NCBI GenBank assembly: GCA_038324085.1
Contig: JBBQHP010000015.1
Span: 1-64,000 of the forward strand
Reading direction: 5' to 3'
From: Ga0077523 sp038324085
GTDB lineage: Bacteria; Pseudomonadota; Gammaproteobacteria; Burkholderiales; Ga0077523
Length of the DNA stretch: 64,000 bases
This document shows, piece by piece, positions 8,375 to 16,511 of this stretch; within the stretch, counting starts at the first letter, position 1, and every line of letters begins with the position of its first letter. The notes beneath the pieces are model-generated. The model was not told the origin of the DNA, searched no databases, and saw only the letters and a list, made by a program, of their open reading frames with translations. A program made the translations under genes and the position numbers.

Positions 8375-10225
8375 TCAGCGATGCAACAGCGACTGCACGG
8401 ACTTGCTGATGCCCTCGCCGTCGAGGCCGCACAGGCGCAGCAGCAGCGCATGATCTCCGTGTTCCACGAAGCGGTCGGGCAGGCCGAGTACCAGAACATG
8501 GCGCTCGATTCGCGCCATTGCAAGGGCTTCGAGCACCGCGCTACCGGCGCCGCCCTCGATCGCATTCTCCTCGACCGTCACCAGCAATTCGTGGTCCGCC
8601 GCCATCTCGGCCACGAGGGCGGCGTCGAGCGGTTTCACGAAACGCATGTTGACCACGGTCGCATCAAGCAGCTCGGCCGCCTCCAGCGCGGGCTTGACCA
8701 TCGAGCCGAAGGCGAGGATCGCCACCTTGGCGCCGCGCCGTTTCACCTCGCCCTTGCCGATGGGCAGCGCGGTCATCTCGGCAACGGTCGCCATCCCGGA
8801 CCCGCTGCCACGCGGATAGCGCACCGCAGCGGGTGAATCGAGACTGAATGCGGTGTAGAGCATCTGGCGACATTCGTTCTCGTCGCTCGGCGCCATCACG
8901 GTCATGTTCGGCAGGCAGCGCAGGTACGACAGGTCGAATGCCCCATGGTGCGTGGGACCATCGGCCCCCACCAGCCCGCCTCGATCGAGCGCGAACATCA
9001 CGGGCAGGTTCTGGATGCACACGTCGTGGATCAGCTGGTCGTAGCCACGCTGCAGGAACGTCGAATAGATCGCGACCACGGGCTTCAATCCCTCGCACGC
9101 CAGGCCCGCGGCGAAGGTCACCGCGTGCTGTTCGGCGATGCCCACGTCGAAGTACCGTCCCGGATGCTCCTGGGAAAAGCGCACCAGGCCCGAGCCTTCA
9201 CGCATCGCAGGCGTGATCCCGATCAGTCGCGCGTCGAGCACCGCCATGTCGCACAGCCAGTCGCCGAACACCTGCGTGTAGGTCGGCTTGCCGCCGCTCT
9301 TCGGCACGATGCCCACGGCCGGATCGAACTTGGTGACGCCGTGATACAGGATCGGGTCGTGCTCGGCCACGTCCATACCCTTGCCCTTGCGCGTGACGAC
9401 GTGCAGGAACTGCGGGCCGGACAGCTTGCGGATGTTCGACAACGTCGACACCAGCGTCTCGATGTCGTGCCCGTCGATCGGGCCGATGTAATTGAAGCCG
9501 AACTCCTCGAACAGCGTGCCTCCGGTGACCATGCCCTTCATGTGTTCCTCGGCGCGCTTCGCGAGCTCCCACATGGGCGGCACCACCCCGAGCACCTTTT
9601 CGCTCGCCTTGCGCGCCGACGTGTACAGGCGGCCGGACAGCAATCGCGCCAGGTAGTTGTTGAGCGCTCCGACATTCTCGGAGATCGACATGTCGTTGTC
9701 GTTCAGCACCACGAGCAGATTTGCGTCCATGGCACCGGCATTGTTCAAGGCCTCGAACGCCAGGCCCGCGGTCATCGCGCCGTCGCCGATGACCGCGACC
9801 ACCCGCCGGGACTCACCGGCGAGCTTCGCGGCGACGGCCATGCCGAGCCCGGCGCTGATCGAGGTACTCGAATGGGCTGTCCCGAACGTGTCGTATTCGC
9901 TTTCCTCGCGCCGCGGGAATCCGGCAATGCCATCGTGCTGGCGCAGCGTCGACATGCGCTCGCGCCGTCCGGTGAGGATCTTGTGCGCGTAGGTCTGGTG
10001 GCCGACGTCCCACACGATCCGGTCATCGGGCGTGTCGAATACGTAGTGCAGCGCCACCGTCAGCTCGACGGTACCGAGGTTCGAGGACAGGTGCCCGCCG
10101 GTCCGCGATACCGATTCGACGATGAAATCGCGCAGCTCTCGCGTGAGCTGGGGCAGCTTCTTGCGCTCGAGCTTGCGCAGCTCGGTCGGTCCGGTGATGG
10201 TTTCGAGCAACTCGTACGACGACAC
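8375..10225 (-). CDS. dxs: 1-deoxy-D-xylulose-5-phosphate synthase
   Basis: TPP-dependent condensation of pyruvate and glyceraldehyde 3-phosphate, the first MEP-pathway step. The 616-residue enzyme has the N-terminal GGHLSSNLGTVELT and WDVGHQTYAHKILTGR signatures, the TPP pyrophosphate motif GDGAMTAG, and the transketolase pyrimidine domain with GIAEQHAVTFAAGLA. I chose GTG 10225, which gives the expected start SSYELLETI. That codon shares one base with the ispA stop (TAGTG), so translation is coupled. Operon order is xseB, ispA, dxs. Confidence 0.95.
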   Translation of the reverse strand: MSSYELLETITGPTELRKLERKKLPQLTRELRDFIVESVSRTGGHLSSNLGTVELTVALHYVFDTPDDRIVWDVGHQTYAHKILTGRRERMSTLRQHDGIAGFPRREESEYDTFGTAHSSTSISAGLGMAVAAKLAGESRRVVAVIGDGAMTAGLAFEALNNAGAMDANLLVVLNDNDMSISENVGALNNYLARLLSGRLYTSARKASEKVLGVVPPMWELAKRAEEHMKGMVTGGTLFEEFGFNYIGPIDGHDIETLVSTLSNIRKLSGPQFLHVVTRKGKGMDVAEHDPILYHGVTKFDPAVGIVPKSGGKPTYTQVFGDWLCDMAVLDARLIGITPAMREGSGLVRFSQEHPGRYFDVGIAEQHAVTFAAGLACEGLKPVVAIYSTFLQRGYDQLIHDVCIQNLPVMFALDRGGLVGADGPTHHGAFDLSYLRCLPNMTVMAPSDENECRQMLYTAFSLDSPAAVRYPRGSGSGMATVAEMTALPIGKGEVKRRGAKVAILAFGSMVKPALEAAELLDATVVNMRFVKPLDAALVAEMAADHELLVTVEENAIEGGAGSAVLEALAMARIERHVLVLGLPDRFVEHGDHALLLRLCGLDGEGISKSVQSLLHR

Positions 10226-11124
10226 TAGAACTCCCGGGTGACGATGAACCGGCCGAGCTGCGCGAGCCGCTCGCAGCGGCCATCGAGCTTCTGCAGCGAG
10301 GCAACGGCATCGTCCAGCAGATCGGCGGCGAAACGACGTGCGGCCTCGACCCCCAGGACGCTGACATAGGTGGGCTTGTTCGAGTCCGCATCCTTGCCGG
10401 CGGTCTTGCCCAGCGTCGCGGTGCTTGCGGTGGCATCGAGCACGTCGTCCACGACCTGGAACGCGAGCCCGATGCACTTGGCGAAATGATCGAGTGCCAC
10501 CATGGCTTCACCGGACACTTCGGTCCCGCACTGGGCACCGAGCAGCACCGATGCGCGGATCAGCGCACCGGTCTTGTGCACGTGCATGAATTCGAGTTCC
10601 GGCAACGTCAGATTCTTGCCCAGGCTCGCGAGGTCCACCGCCTGCCCGCCAGCCATGCCGCGCGAGCCCGCCGCAGCGGCGAGCCGCGCGATCATGTCGA
10701 TCCGGATCGGTCCATCCATCACGGCATCGGCCGCCAGCACTTCGAACGCGAGGCTGTGGAGACTGTCGCCGACCAGCAGCGCCGTGGCCTCATCGAACTG
10801 CACGTGGACCGTCGGCTTGCCACGGCGCAGCACGTCGTCGTCCATCGCGGGCAGGTCATCGTGTACCAGGGAATACGCGTGGATGAGTTCGACGGCGGCC
10901 GCAATCCGGTCGGCCGCCTCGATCGGCGCGTCGCTCGCTTCGCCACCGGCGTAGATCAGCAGCGGACGGATACGCTTGCCGCCACCAAGGACCGCATAGC
11001 GCATCGCCTCGTGCAGGCGCTCCGGCGCTATGTCGATCGCCGGCAGCGTGCGCTCCAGCACCTCCTCGATCCGGGCCTGGCGCGATTGCATCCACCCCGC
11101 GAAATCACTCGGAATCGTCTGCAC
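10225..11124 (-). CDS. ispA: Farnesyl diphosphate synthase / short-chain polyprenyl synthetase
   Basis: Extends DMAPP with IPP to geranyl and farnesyl diphosphate. The two aspartate-rich Mg-binding motifs are intact: LVHDDLPAMDDD (DDxxD type, about residues 100-110) and FQVVDDVLD. The GGKRIRPLL region and the GKD segment are typical. I annotate GTG 11124 (299 residues), which keeps the DFAGWMQSRQARIEEVL helix found in relatives and overlaps xseB by 20 bases. ATG 11091 would give 288 residues. Chain length is inferred from family and context with dxs. Confidence 0.92.
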   Translation of the reverse strand: MQTIPSDFAGWMQSRQARIEEVLERTLPAIDIAPERLHEAMRYAVLGGGKRIRPLLIYAGGEASDAPIEAADRIAAAVELIHAYSLVHDDLPAMDDDVLRRGKPTVHVQFDEATALLVGDSLHSLAFEVLAADAVMDGPIRIDMIARLAAAAGSRGMAGGQAVDLASLGKNLTLPELEFMHVHKTGALIRASVLLGAQCGTEVSGEAMVALDHFAKCIGLAFQVVDDVLDATASTATLGKTAGKDADSNKPTYVSVLGVEAARRFAADLLDDAVASLQKLDGRCERLAQLGRFIVTREF

Positions 11125-11347
11125 CGGACCAGTCCACCAGGGTCTCGCCTTCCAGCACCTTGACCTGCTGCTGTGCGTCCTCGAGTACCGACTGACAATA
11201 TTTGAGCAGCTCGGCGCCGCGTTTGTAGGCCGCAAGCGACGCATCGAGCGCGAGTTCCCCGCCCTCCATGGACGCCACGATTGCCTCCAATTCCGCCATC
11301 GCGGATTCGAAGGTCTGTGCCGGCTTCGATTCAGCAGCCTTGGCCAT
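11105..11347 (-). CDS. xseB: Exodeoxyribonuclease VII small subunit
   Basis: An 80-residue helical subunit that packs on XseA in exonuclease VII. The diagnostic core FESAMAELEAIVASMEGGELALDASLAAYKRG is complete, followed by a short acidic tail. The ATG at 11347 begins MAKAAESKP. It is first in the xseB-ispA-dxs operon, an arrangement common in proteobacteria, and its 3' end overlaps the chosen ispA start. xseA is not in the window. Confidence 0.93.
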   Translation of the reverse strand: MAKAAESKPAQTFESAMAELEAIVASMEGGELALDASLAAYKRGAELLKYCQSVLEDAQQQVKVLEGETLVDWSGADDSE

Positions 11348-11496
11348 GAGTCTCGAGCACTCGAAAAGGGCCGAAACATACCCTGTGCCCCCACCGGGGT
11401 CAACGCGCGCGCGGGCGCGCATGCCCGCACTCCCGCTGCGGGAGAATTTCTGCTTGCCCGGACAATAGTTTGGGGGTACCGTCCCCTTCCCCAAAA

Positions 11497-11533
11497 AAAG
11501 GGCCGTCCACCGCGCTGCGCGGAACGGCCCTTT
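11497..11533. repeat. Long hairpin upstream of xseB / Rieske gene
   Basis: AAAGGGCCGT (11497-11506) pairs with ACGGCCCTTT (11524-11533), and an inner CCGCG/CGCGG stem (11510-11522) closes a CTG loop. An adjacent shorter palindrome has TTGGGG and CCCCAA arms at about 11470-11494. It lies between divergent genes, so a terminator role is unlikely. It may be a REP-like repeat or a 5' leader structure. Confidence 0.5.
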
Positions 11534-11586
11534 CGTTTGATCCGGGTACCTGCGCAACTCATGACGAAGGAGGAAACACAAGCATC

Positions 11587-12693
11587 ATGTCCGATCTGGC
11601 CAACGTCGCCGCCCTGACGCGAACGCCCACCCAACTTCCGGTGGATTGGTATTTCGACCCCGCAATTTACGCGCTGGAGAAACGCCTGCTCTTCGATGAC
11701 GGACCCGGCTACATCGGCCACGAGCTCATGGTGCCGGAAAGCGGTGACTACCATACCCTGGAGCGCATGGGGCATGGCAAATGCCTGGTACGGAACGACG
11801 CCGGGATCGAACTCATCAGCAACGTCTGTCGCCATCGGCAGGCCGTGATGCTGAAGGGCCGAGGCAACGCGCGCAACATCGTCTGCCCGTTGCACCGGTG
11901 GACCTACGACATGGGCGGCAAGCTGCTCGGTGCGCCGCATTTCCCGGGCAATCCGTGCCTCGACCTCGGCAAGACGCCGTTGCAGAACTGGAACGGCCTG
12001 CTGTTCGCGGGCAAGCGCGACATCGCGGCGGATCTCGGCCGCATGGGCGTGGGGCGCAATTTCGACTTCTCCGGGCACATGCTCGACAAGATCGTGGTGG
12101 AAGAATACCCGATCAACTGGAAGACCTTCATCGAGGTCTACCTGGAGGACTACCACGTCGAGCCGTTTCATCCAGGGCTGGGTCGATTCGTCGATTGCGC
12201 CGGTCTCAAGTGGGAATTCAGCGACTGGTACAGCGTCCAGACGGTGGGCGTCTATCAGAATCTGGGCAAGCCCGGTACGCCGGCCTATCGCAACTGGCAC
12301 GAGCAGGTGCTCAAGCGATACGACGGCGCCCCGCCGCCCCATGGCGCGATCTGGCTGACGTACTACCCCGGCATCATGGTCGAGTGGTACCCGCACGTGC
12401 TGGTGATATCCAGCATCGTGCCGCGCGGTCCGGAGGCCTGCACCAACGTCGTCGAGTTCTACTACCCCGAGGAGATCGCCCTGTTCGAGCGCGAGTTCGT
12501 GGAGGCCGAGCAGGCTGCGTACGCGGAGACGGCGCATGAGGACAAGGAGATCTGCGTGCGGATGCAGGAAGGCCGCAAGGCGCTCTGGTTGCGCGGGGAA
12601 AACCAGGTGGGACCGTACCAGTCTCCCATGGAGGACGGCATGGTGCATTTCCACGAGTTCGTTCGGCACCACCTGGAACCTGCTCTGCCCTGA
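11587..12693 (+). CDS. Rieske non-haem iron oxygenase, alpha-subunit type
   Basis: A 368-residue ring-hydroxylating oxygenase alpha subunit. The Rieske [2Fe-2S] ligands are C81-x-H83 (CRHRQ) and C100-x2-H103 (CPLHRW). The mononuclear iron site is H190 and H195 in DYHVEPFH, after the usual NWK segment. No beta subunit, ferredoxin or reductase lies beside it, so it must borrow electron donors. The substrate is unknown; the nearby box cluster does not need it. A purine-rich GGAGGA lies about 14 bases before ATG 11587, a slightly long spacing. It is divergent from xseB. Confidence 0.85.
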   Translation: MSDLANVAALTRTPTQLPVDWYFDPAIYALEKRLLFDDGPGYIGHELMVPESGDYHTLERMGHGKCLVRNDAGIELISNVCRHRQAVMLKGRGNARNIVCPLHRWTYDMGGKLLGAPHFPGNPCLDLGKTPLQNWNGLLFAGKRDIAADLGRMGVGRNFDFSGHMLDKIVVEEYPINWKTFIEVYLEDYHVEPFHPGLGRFVDCAGLKWEFSDWYSVQTVGVYQNLGKPGTPAYRNWHEQVLKRYDGAPPPHGAIWLTYYPGIMVEWYPHVLVISSIVPRGPEACTNVVEFYYPEEIALFEREFVEAEQAAYAETAHEDKEICVRMQEGRKALWLRGENQVGPYQSPMEDGMVHFHEFVRHHLEPALP

Positions 12694-12708
12694 GTGCGTC
12701 GGTCCCGC

Positions 12709-12744
12709 AATCGACGCCGCCGCCCGCGGGCGACGGCGTCGATT
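12709..12744. terminator. Hairpin between convergent genes
   Basis: AATCGACGCCG (12709-12719) pairs with CGGCGTCGATT (12734-12744), with an inner CGCCC/GGGCG stem. It lies between the Rieske oxygenase and the converging hydrolase. It lacks a clear T-run, so termination in both directions is likely but not certain. Confidence 0.6.
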
Positions 12745-12746
12745 CG

Positions 12747-13520
12747 TCAGGCCGGCACGAGGCGATCCACGAACGCGACCACGGCCGCAGTCACGGCTTC
12801 GGGTTGATCGCGGTGCGCGGCATGCCCGCAGTCGGTGAGCGCGAGCGTATCAACGTCCCGGCCTAGGCGCGCGATGCGATCGATCTGCTCCATGGTGCCG
12901 TACTCGTCCTGCCAGCCCTGGATGGCAAGGATCGGGCAGGTCACGAGGGCCAGATATTCCTCGATGTTCCAGTGCCGGAAATCCGGATGCAGCCAGATGT
13001 CGTTCCAGCCGCGGAACGCCGAATCGACATCCCCATGGTGCTTCGCCAAGCGCGCCCTCAGCGCGCCGGTCTCGTACGCCACCTTCGCCTGTGCGATGCT
13101 CGCGACCGCCAGGTCTTCGACCATCACGTGCGGCGCCAGCGCGACGACGCCGGCCACGGCCCGGCCACTGCCGCCAGCGTGGACCAGTGCGATCGAGCCG
13201 CCGTCGCTGTGACCCAGCAGGATCGGGCGCTCGATCGCGAGCGCATCGAGCAGTTCCGGCAACGCCTGCAGGGCCTCGTCGTGCATGTACCGCACGGCGC
13301 GAGGTTGCTTGACGGGATCGGACAGTCCATAGCCGCAGCGTGAATAGACCACGGCTTCGCAACCGGTCGCATCGGCGATGCGCCGGGGAAAATCGCGCCA
13401 GAGCGACACCGACCCCAGCCCCTCGTGCAGGAACACGATCGGGGGCGCGCCGGTACGTGCGTTGGCGGACGGCAGCCGCGCGAACTCCAGCCGGTGACCG
13501 GCGATGCAGAGGAAGTCCAT
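12747..13520 (-). CDS. Alpha/beta hydrolase at the end of the benzoate transport operon
   Basis: A 257-residue alpha/beta hydrolase. The nucleophile elbow is GHSDGGS, the oxyanion region is FLHEGLGS near the N-terminus, and the catalytic His lies in CGHAAHRDQP at the C-terminus. It has no signal peptide, so it is cytoplasmic. The ATG immediately follows the stop of the upstream ABC ATPase gene, so it belongs to the benzoate-CoA ligase/ABC operon. A thioesterase or lactonase acting on pathway intermediates is plausible but inferred from location only. Confidence 0.8.
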   Translation of the reverse strand: MDFLCIAGHRLEFARLPSANARTGAPPIVFLHEGLGSVSLWRDFPRRIADATGCEAVVYSRCGYGLSDPVKQPRAVRYMHDEALQALPELLDALAIERPILLGHSDGGSIALVHAGGSGRAVAGVVALAPHVMVEDLAVASIAQAKVAYETGALRARLAKHHGDVDSAFRGWNDIWLHPDFRHWNIEEYLALVTCPILAIQGWQDEYGTMEQIDRIARLGRDVDTLALTDCGHAAHRDQPEAVTAAVVAFVDRLVPA

Positions 13521-14234
13521 TCAGACGCCGAGGTGCGTTTGGATGATTTCCGGCCGGGCGCGCAATTCCGCGCCGGTCCCCGCGAATACCACCTCGCCTT
13601 TGACGAGCACGACAGCCCGATCGGCGAGCGCGGTAACGGCGCCGTGATTCCGATCCACCACGACGGACGCGATACCGGTCGCCCGGATGGCTCCGAGGAT
13701 CGCCCAGATCTCACGCGCAACGAGCGGCGCCAGACCTTCGGTGGCCTCGTCGAGGATCAGCAGTTCGGGATTGGTCATCAAGGCGCGGCCGATGGTGAGC
13801 ATCTGCTGCTCGCCGCCGGAGAGCTGGCCGCCCGCATGCCCGATGCGATCCGCGAGCCGCGGAAATGTCCGCAGCACGCGCTCGAACGTCCACTCGCAAC
13901 GTCCGTCGATGCCCGGCCGTGCCGCCATCACGAGATTCTCGCGCACCGTCAGCGCCGGAAAGATGCCGCGACCTTCGGGCACGTAGGCGATGCCGCGGCG
14001 CGCGATCCGATGCGTCGGCGCCGAGGTCACGTCCACGTCGCCGGCCAGGACCTGGCCGCGACGGGAGCGCACGAGACCCAGCATGGTCCTGAGCAGCGTG
14101 GTCTTGCCCATCCCGTTGCGACCCATCAGCGCAACCGTCTCGCCGCGATGCACCGTGAAATCCACTCCCCGCAGCACGTGACTCGCGCCGTAGTAGGTGT
14201 GCAGGCCACGGCCCTGCAACAACGCAGCGCTCAT
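13521..14234 (-). CDS. livF: ABC transporter ATP-binding protein, LivF type
   Basis: A 237-residue ATPase of the branched-chain/hydrophobic amino acid transport family. Walker A is GRNGMGKTT, the ABC signature is LSGGEQQ, and Walker B is LLILDEATEGLAP. Together with the LivG-type ATPase it would drive the LivH/LivM channel. In this locus the likely cargo is benzoate or a related aromatic acid, because the operon begins with benzoate-CoA ligase. It is separated from the LivG-type gene by a DUF1348 gene. Confidence 0.92.
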   Translation of the reverse strand: MSAALLQGRGLHTYYGASHVLRGVDFTVHRGETVALMGRNGMGKTTLLRTMLGLVRSRRGQVLAGDVDVTSAPTHRIARRGIAYVPEGRGIFPALTVRENLVMAARPGIDGRCEWTFERVLRTFPRLADRIGHAGGQLSGGEQQMLTIGRALMTNPELLILDEATEGLAPLVAREIWAILGAIRATGIASVVVDRNHGAVTALADRAVVLVKGEVVFAGTGAELRARPEIIQTHLGV

Positions 14235-14244
14235 CCGGGCGCGC

Positions 14245-14718
14245 TCACAAGCCGAGATCGCTCAGGCCCGGATGGTCGTCAGGGCGACGACCGAGCGGCC
14301 AGTGATACTTACGATCGCCTTCGCGGATGGGCAGGTCGTTGATACTGGCGTAACGCCGCGCCATGAGACCGTTGACGTCGAACTCCCAGTTCTCGTTGCC
14401 GTAGGAGCGGAGCCAGTTGCCCGCGTCGTCGTGCCACTCGTAGGCGAAGCGCACCGCGATGCGGTTGCCCTCGAACGCCCACAGTTCCTTGATCAGGCGG
14501 TAGTCGAGCTCCTGCGCCCACTTGCGTTCCAGGAAGCGGACGATCTCGTCGCGCCCCACCGGAAACTCCGCGCGATTGCGCCAGCGGCTGTCGATCGTGT
14601 AGGCCAGGGACACCCGTTGCGGGTCACGGCTGTTCCAGCCGTCTTCGGCCATTCGCACCTTCTGGACGGCCGTATCGCGAGCGAACGGCGGCAGTGGGGG
14701 ACGGGCTGTGTCGTTCAT
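14245..14718 (-). CDS. DUF1348 / SnoaL-like (NTF2 fold) protein
   Basis: A 157-residue cytoplasmic protein of the DUF1348 family: the AEDGWNSRDPQRVSLAYT start, the WRNRAEFPVGR middle and the DLPIREGDRKYHWPLGRRPDDHP end are characteristic. The fold is a cone-shaped NTF2-like barrel, used by some relatives as isomerases or hydrolases; no reaction is known for this family. ATG 14718 has AGGAG eight bases upstream. It is inserted between the two ABC ATPase genes with gaps of 10 and 16 bases, so it is clearly part of the operon. Confidence 0.85.
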   Translation of the reverse strand: MNDTARPPLPPFARDTAVQKVRMAEDGWNSRDPQRVSLAYTIDSRWRNRAEFPVGRDEIVRFLERKWAQELDYRLIKELWAFEGNRIAVRFAYEWHDDAGNWLRSYGNENWEFDVNGLMARRYASINDLPIREGDRKYHWPLGRRPDDHPGLSDLGL

Positions 14719-14734
14719 GGCGATGCTCCTGCAG

Positions 14735-15547
14735 TCATCGGGGAAAGGAAGCGATGGTGCCATTCGACGCTTCGGCGCTCAATGCTGCGGGCTGCGCACT
14801 CATCGGCTCGCCCAGGTAGGCGTCGCGCACCGCGGCGCTCGCCCGGATCTGCTCCGGCGGGCCGGATTCCAGGACGCTGCCTTCGACCATCACGGTGACA
14901 CGATCGGCCAGCTCGAATACCGCATCCATGTCGTGTTCCACGAGCAGTATCGCGTGATCGGCGCGCAGCTGCTTCAACAGCACGATCATGCGGACCGACT
15001 CATCGGCGCCCATGCCGGCGAGCGGTTCGTCGAGCAGCAGCACCTCGGCGTCGGCGGCCAGGACCATCGCGATCTCGAGTTGCCGTTGCTCGCCGTGACT
15101 CAGGGTCCCGGCGATCATGGCGGCGCGACCGGTCAGGCCGGCTCGAGCGAGCGCCGACTCGGCCCGGGTCCTCGTTGCCCCATCCCGCTGGGCATCCGCG
15201 AAGACTCGCCAGGCTCGCGGCCGGCGCGATTGCGCTGCCAGGCGGCAGTTCTCGAGTACCGTGAACGCGGGGAAGATATTCGTGCGCTGATAACTGCGAC
15301 CGATGCCGAGCTGCGCGCGGCGATGCTGCGCGAGTGCGGTGATATTCCGGCCGCGAAACATGATGCGTCCGCTGTCCGGCGTCAGATCGCCCGAGAGCAG
15401 GTTGATGAGAGTCGATTTGCCGGCGCCATTCGGACCCAGCAACGCGTGCACTTCACCGCGCACGAGCGTGATCGAAAGGTCGCGATTCGCTGCCAGCCCG
15501 CCGAAGCTCCGGCACAACCCCTGCGCCTCGAGCATTGCTTCAGTCAC
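14735..15547 (-). CDS. livG: ABC transporter ATP-binding protein, LivG type
   Basis: A 270-residue ATPase: Walker A GPNGAGKST, signature LSHGEQRQLEIA (a variant of LSGGQ usual in LivG), Walker B VLLLDEPLAGM, and the H-loop VEHDM. GTG 15547 overlaps the permease stop by eight bases; ATG 15535 is an alternative only four codons in. It pairs with the LivF-type subunit of the same operon. Confidence 0.92.
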   Translation of the reverse strand: MTEAMLEAQGLCRSFGGLAANRDLSITLVRGEVHALLGPNGAGKSTLINLLSGDLTPDSGRIMFRGRNITALAQHRRAQLGIGRSYQRTNIFPAFTVLENCRLAAQSRRPRAWRVFADAQRDGATRTRAESALARAGLTGRAAMIAGTLSHGEQRQLEIAMVLAADAEVLLLDEPLAGMGADESVRMIVLLKQLRADHAILLVEHDMDAVFELADRVTVMVEGSVLESGPPEQIRASAAVRDAYLGEPMSAQPAALSAEASNGTIASFPR

Positions 15548-16511
15548 GGCCGGCCCCGAAGCCACGCCGCAGCCGAAGCGGCAGCGCGGCCAGGCCGCCC
15601 GGCAGGAACAGCACCACGACGACGATCACGCCGCCCATCACGAGCTGCCAGTGGCGGGTCCAGCCGGAGAACACTTCCGCCATCGCGACGAATGCCAACG
15701 CACCACCCACCGATCCGGCAAGACTGCCCACGCCGCCGAGGATCACCGTCAGCAGCACATTGCCCGACTGGTGCCACGCCAGGAGCTCGGGGGTGACGAA
15801 GCCGTACAGCAACGCATACAGGAAGCCGGCCAGCCCGGCGATCGCGCCGGCGACCGTGAACGCCGCCAGCTTGTAGCGGAAGGTCGCGAAGCCCAGCGCC
15901 CGCATGCGCTGTTCGTTGCTCCTGATACCCGCGAGGATGCGGCCGAACGGCGAGCGCACGAGCCGGGCCAGTGCGACGTAAGTCGACACACCCAGGCCCG
16001 CCACGAACCAGCACAGATGTCTCGGATTGGCGAGATCGAACGGCACGAACGCGCCCATCGCCGCGCTCGGCTTGAAATTGAGGTACACGCCGTCCGAGCC
16101 GCCCGCGAACGCGCCATCGTGGAAGATGAAGTACACCATCTGCGCGAAGGCGAGCGTCACCATGATGAAGTACACCCCGCGGGAGCGCAGCACGAACAGC
16201 CCGATGATGAATGCGGCGATCGCCGCCGCCAGTACCGAGCCGGGCAGCACGATCCAGAGATTGGCCGGATCGTATTTCGGCGACAGCAGCGCCGCGGCGT
16301 AGGCGCCGATGCCGAAATAGGCGGCGTGGCCGAAGCTCACAAGGCCGGTGAAACCGACCAGCACGTTGAGGCTCATGGCGAAGATCGCCAGGATCAGCAC
16401 CTTCGCCAGCAACTCGACGTAGAACGCGGAATCGGTCAGCGGGAAGGCGATGAGCCCTGCCATGACGAGCAGTGTCGCGGCGATGCGGATGCGGCCGTGC
16501 ATGCGGCTCAT
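15540..16511 (-). CDS. livM: Branched-chain-type ABC permease, LivM
   Basis: A 323-residue inner-membrane permease with about eight to ten hydrophobic segments and the family motifs MSLNVLVGFTGLVSFGHAAYFGIGAY and GRILAGIRSNEQRMRALGF (the coupling loop toward the ATPases). It begins at ATG 16511, overlapping the LivH stop by four bases (ATGA); ATG 16502 is a second candidate. It forms the heteromeric channel with LivH. Confidence 0.92.
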   Translation of the reverse strand: MSRMHGRIRIAATLLVMAGLIAFPLTDSAFYVELLAKVLILAIFAMSLNVLVGFTGLVSFGHAAYFGIGAYAAALLSPKYDPANLWIVLPGSVLAAAIAAFIIGLFVLRSRGVYFIMVTLAFAQMVYFIFHDGAFAGGSDGVYLNFKPSAAMGAFVPFDLANPRHLCWFVAGLGVSTYVALARLVRSPFGRILAGIRSNEQRMRALGFATFRYKLAAFTVAGAIAGLAGFLYALLYGFVTPELLAWHQSGNVLLTVILGGVGSLAGSVGGALAFVAMAEVFSGWTRHWQLVMGGVIVVVVLFLPGGLAALPLRLRRGFGAGRD

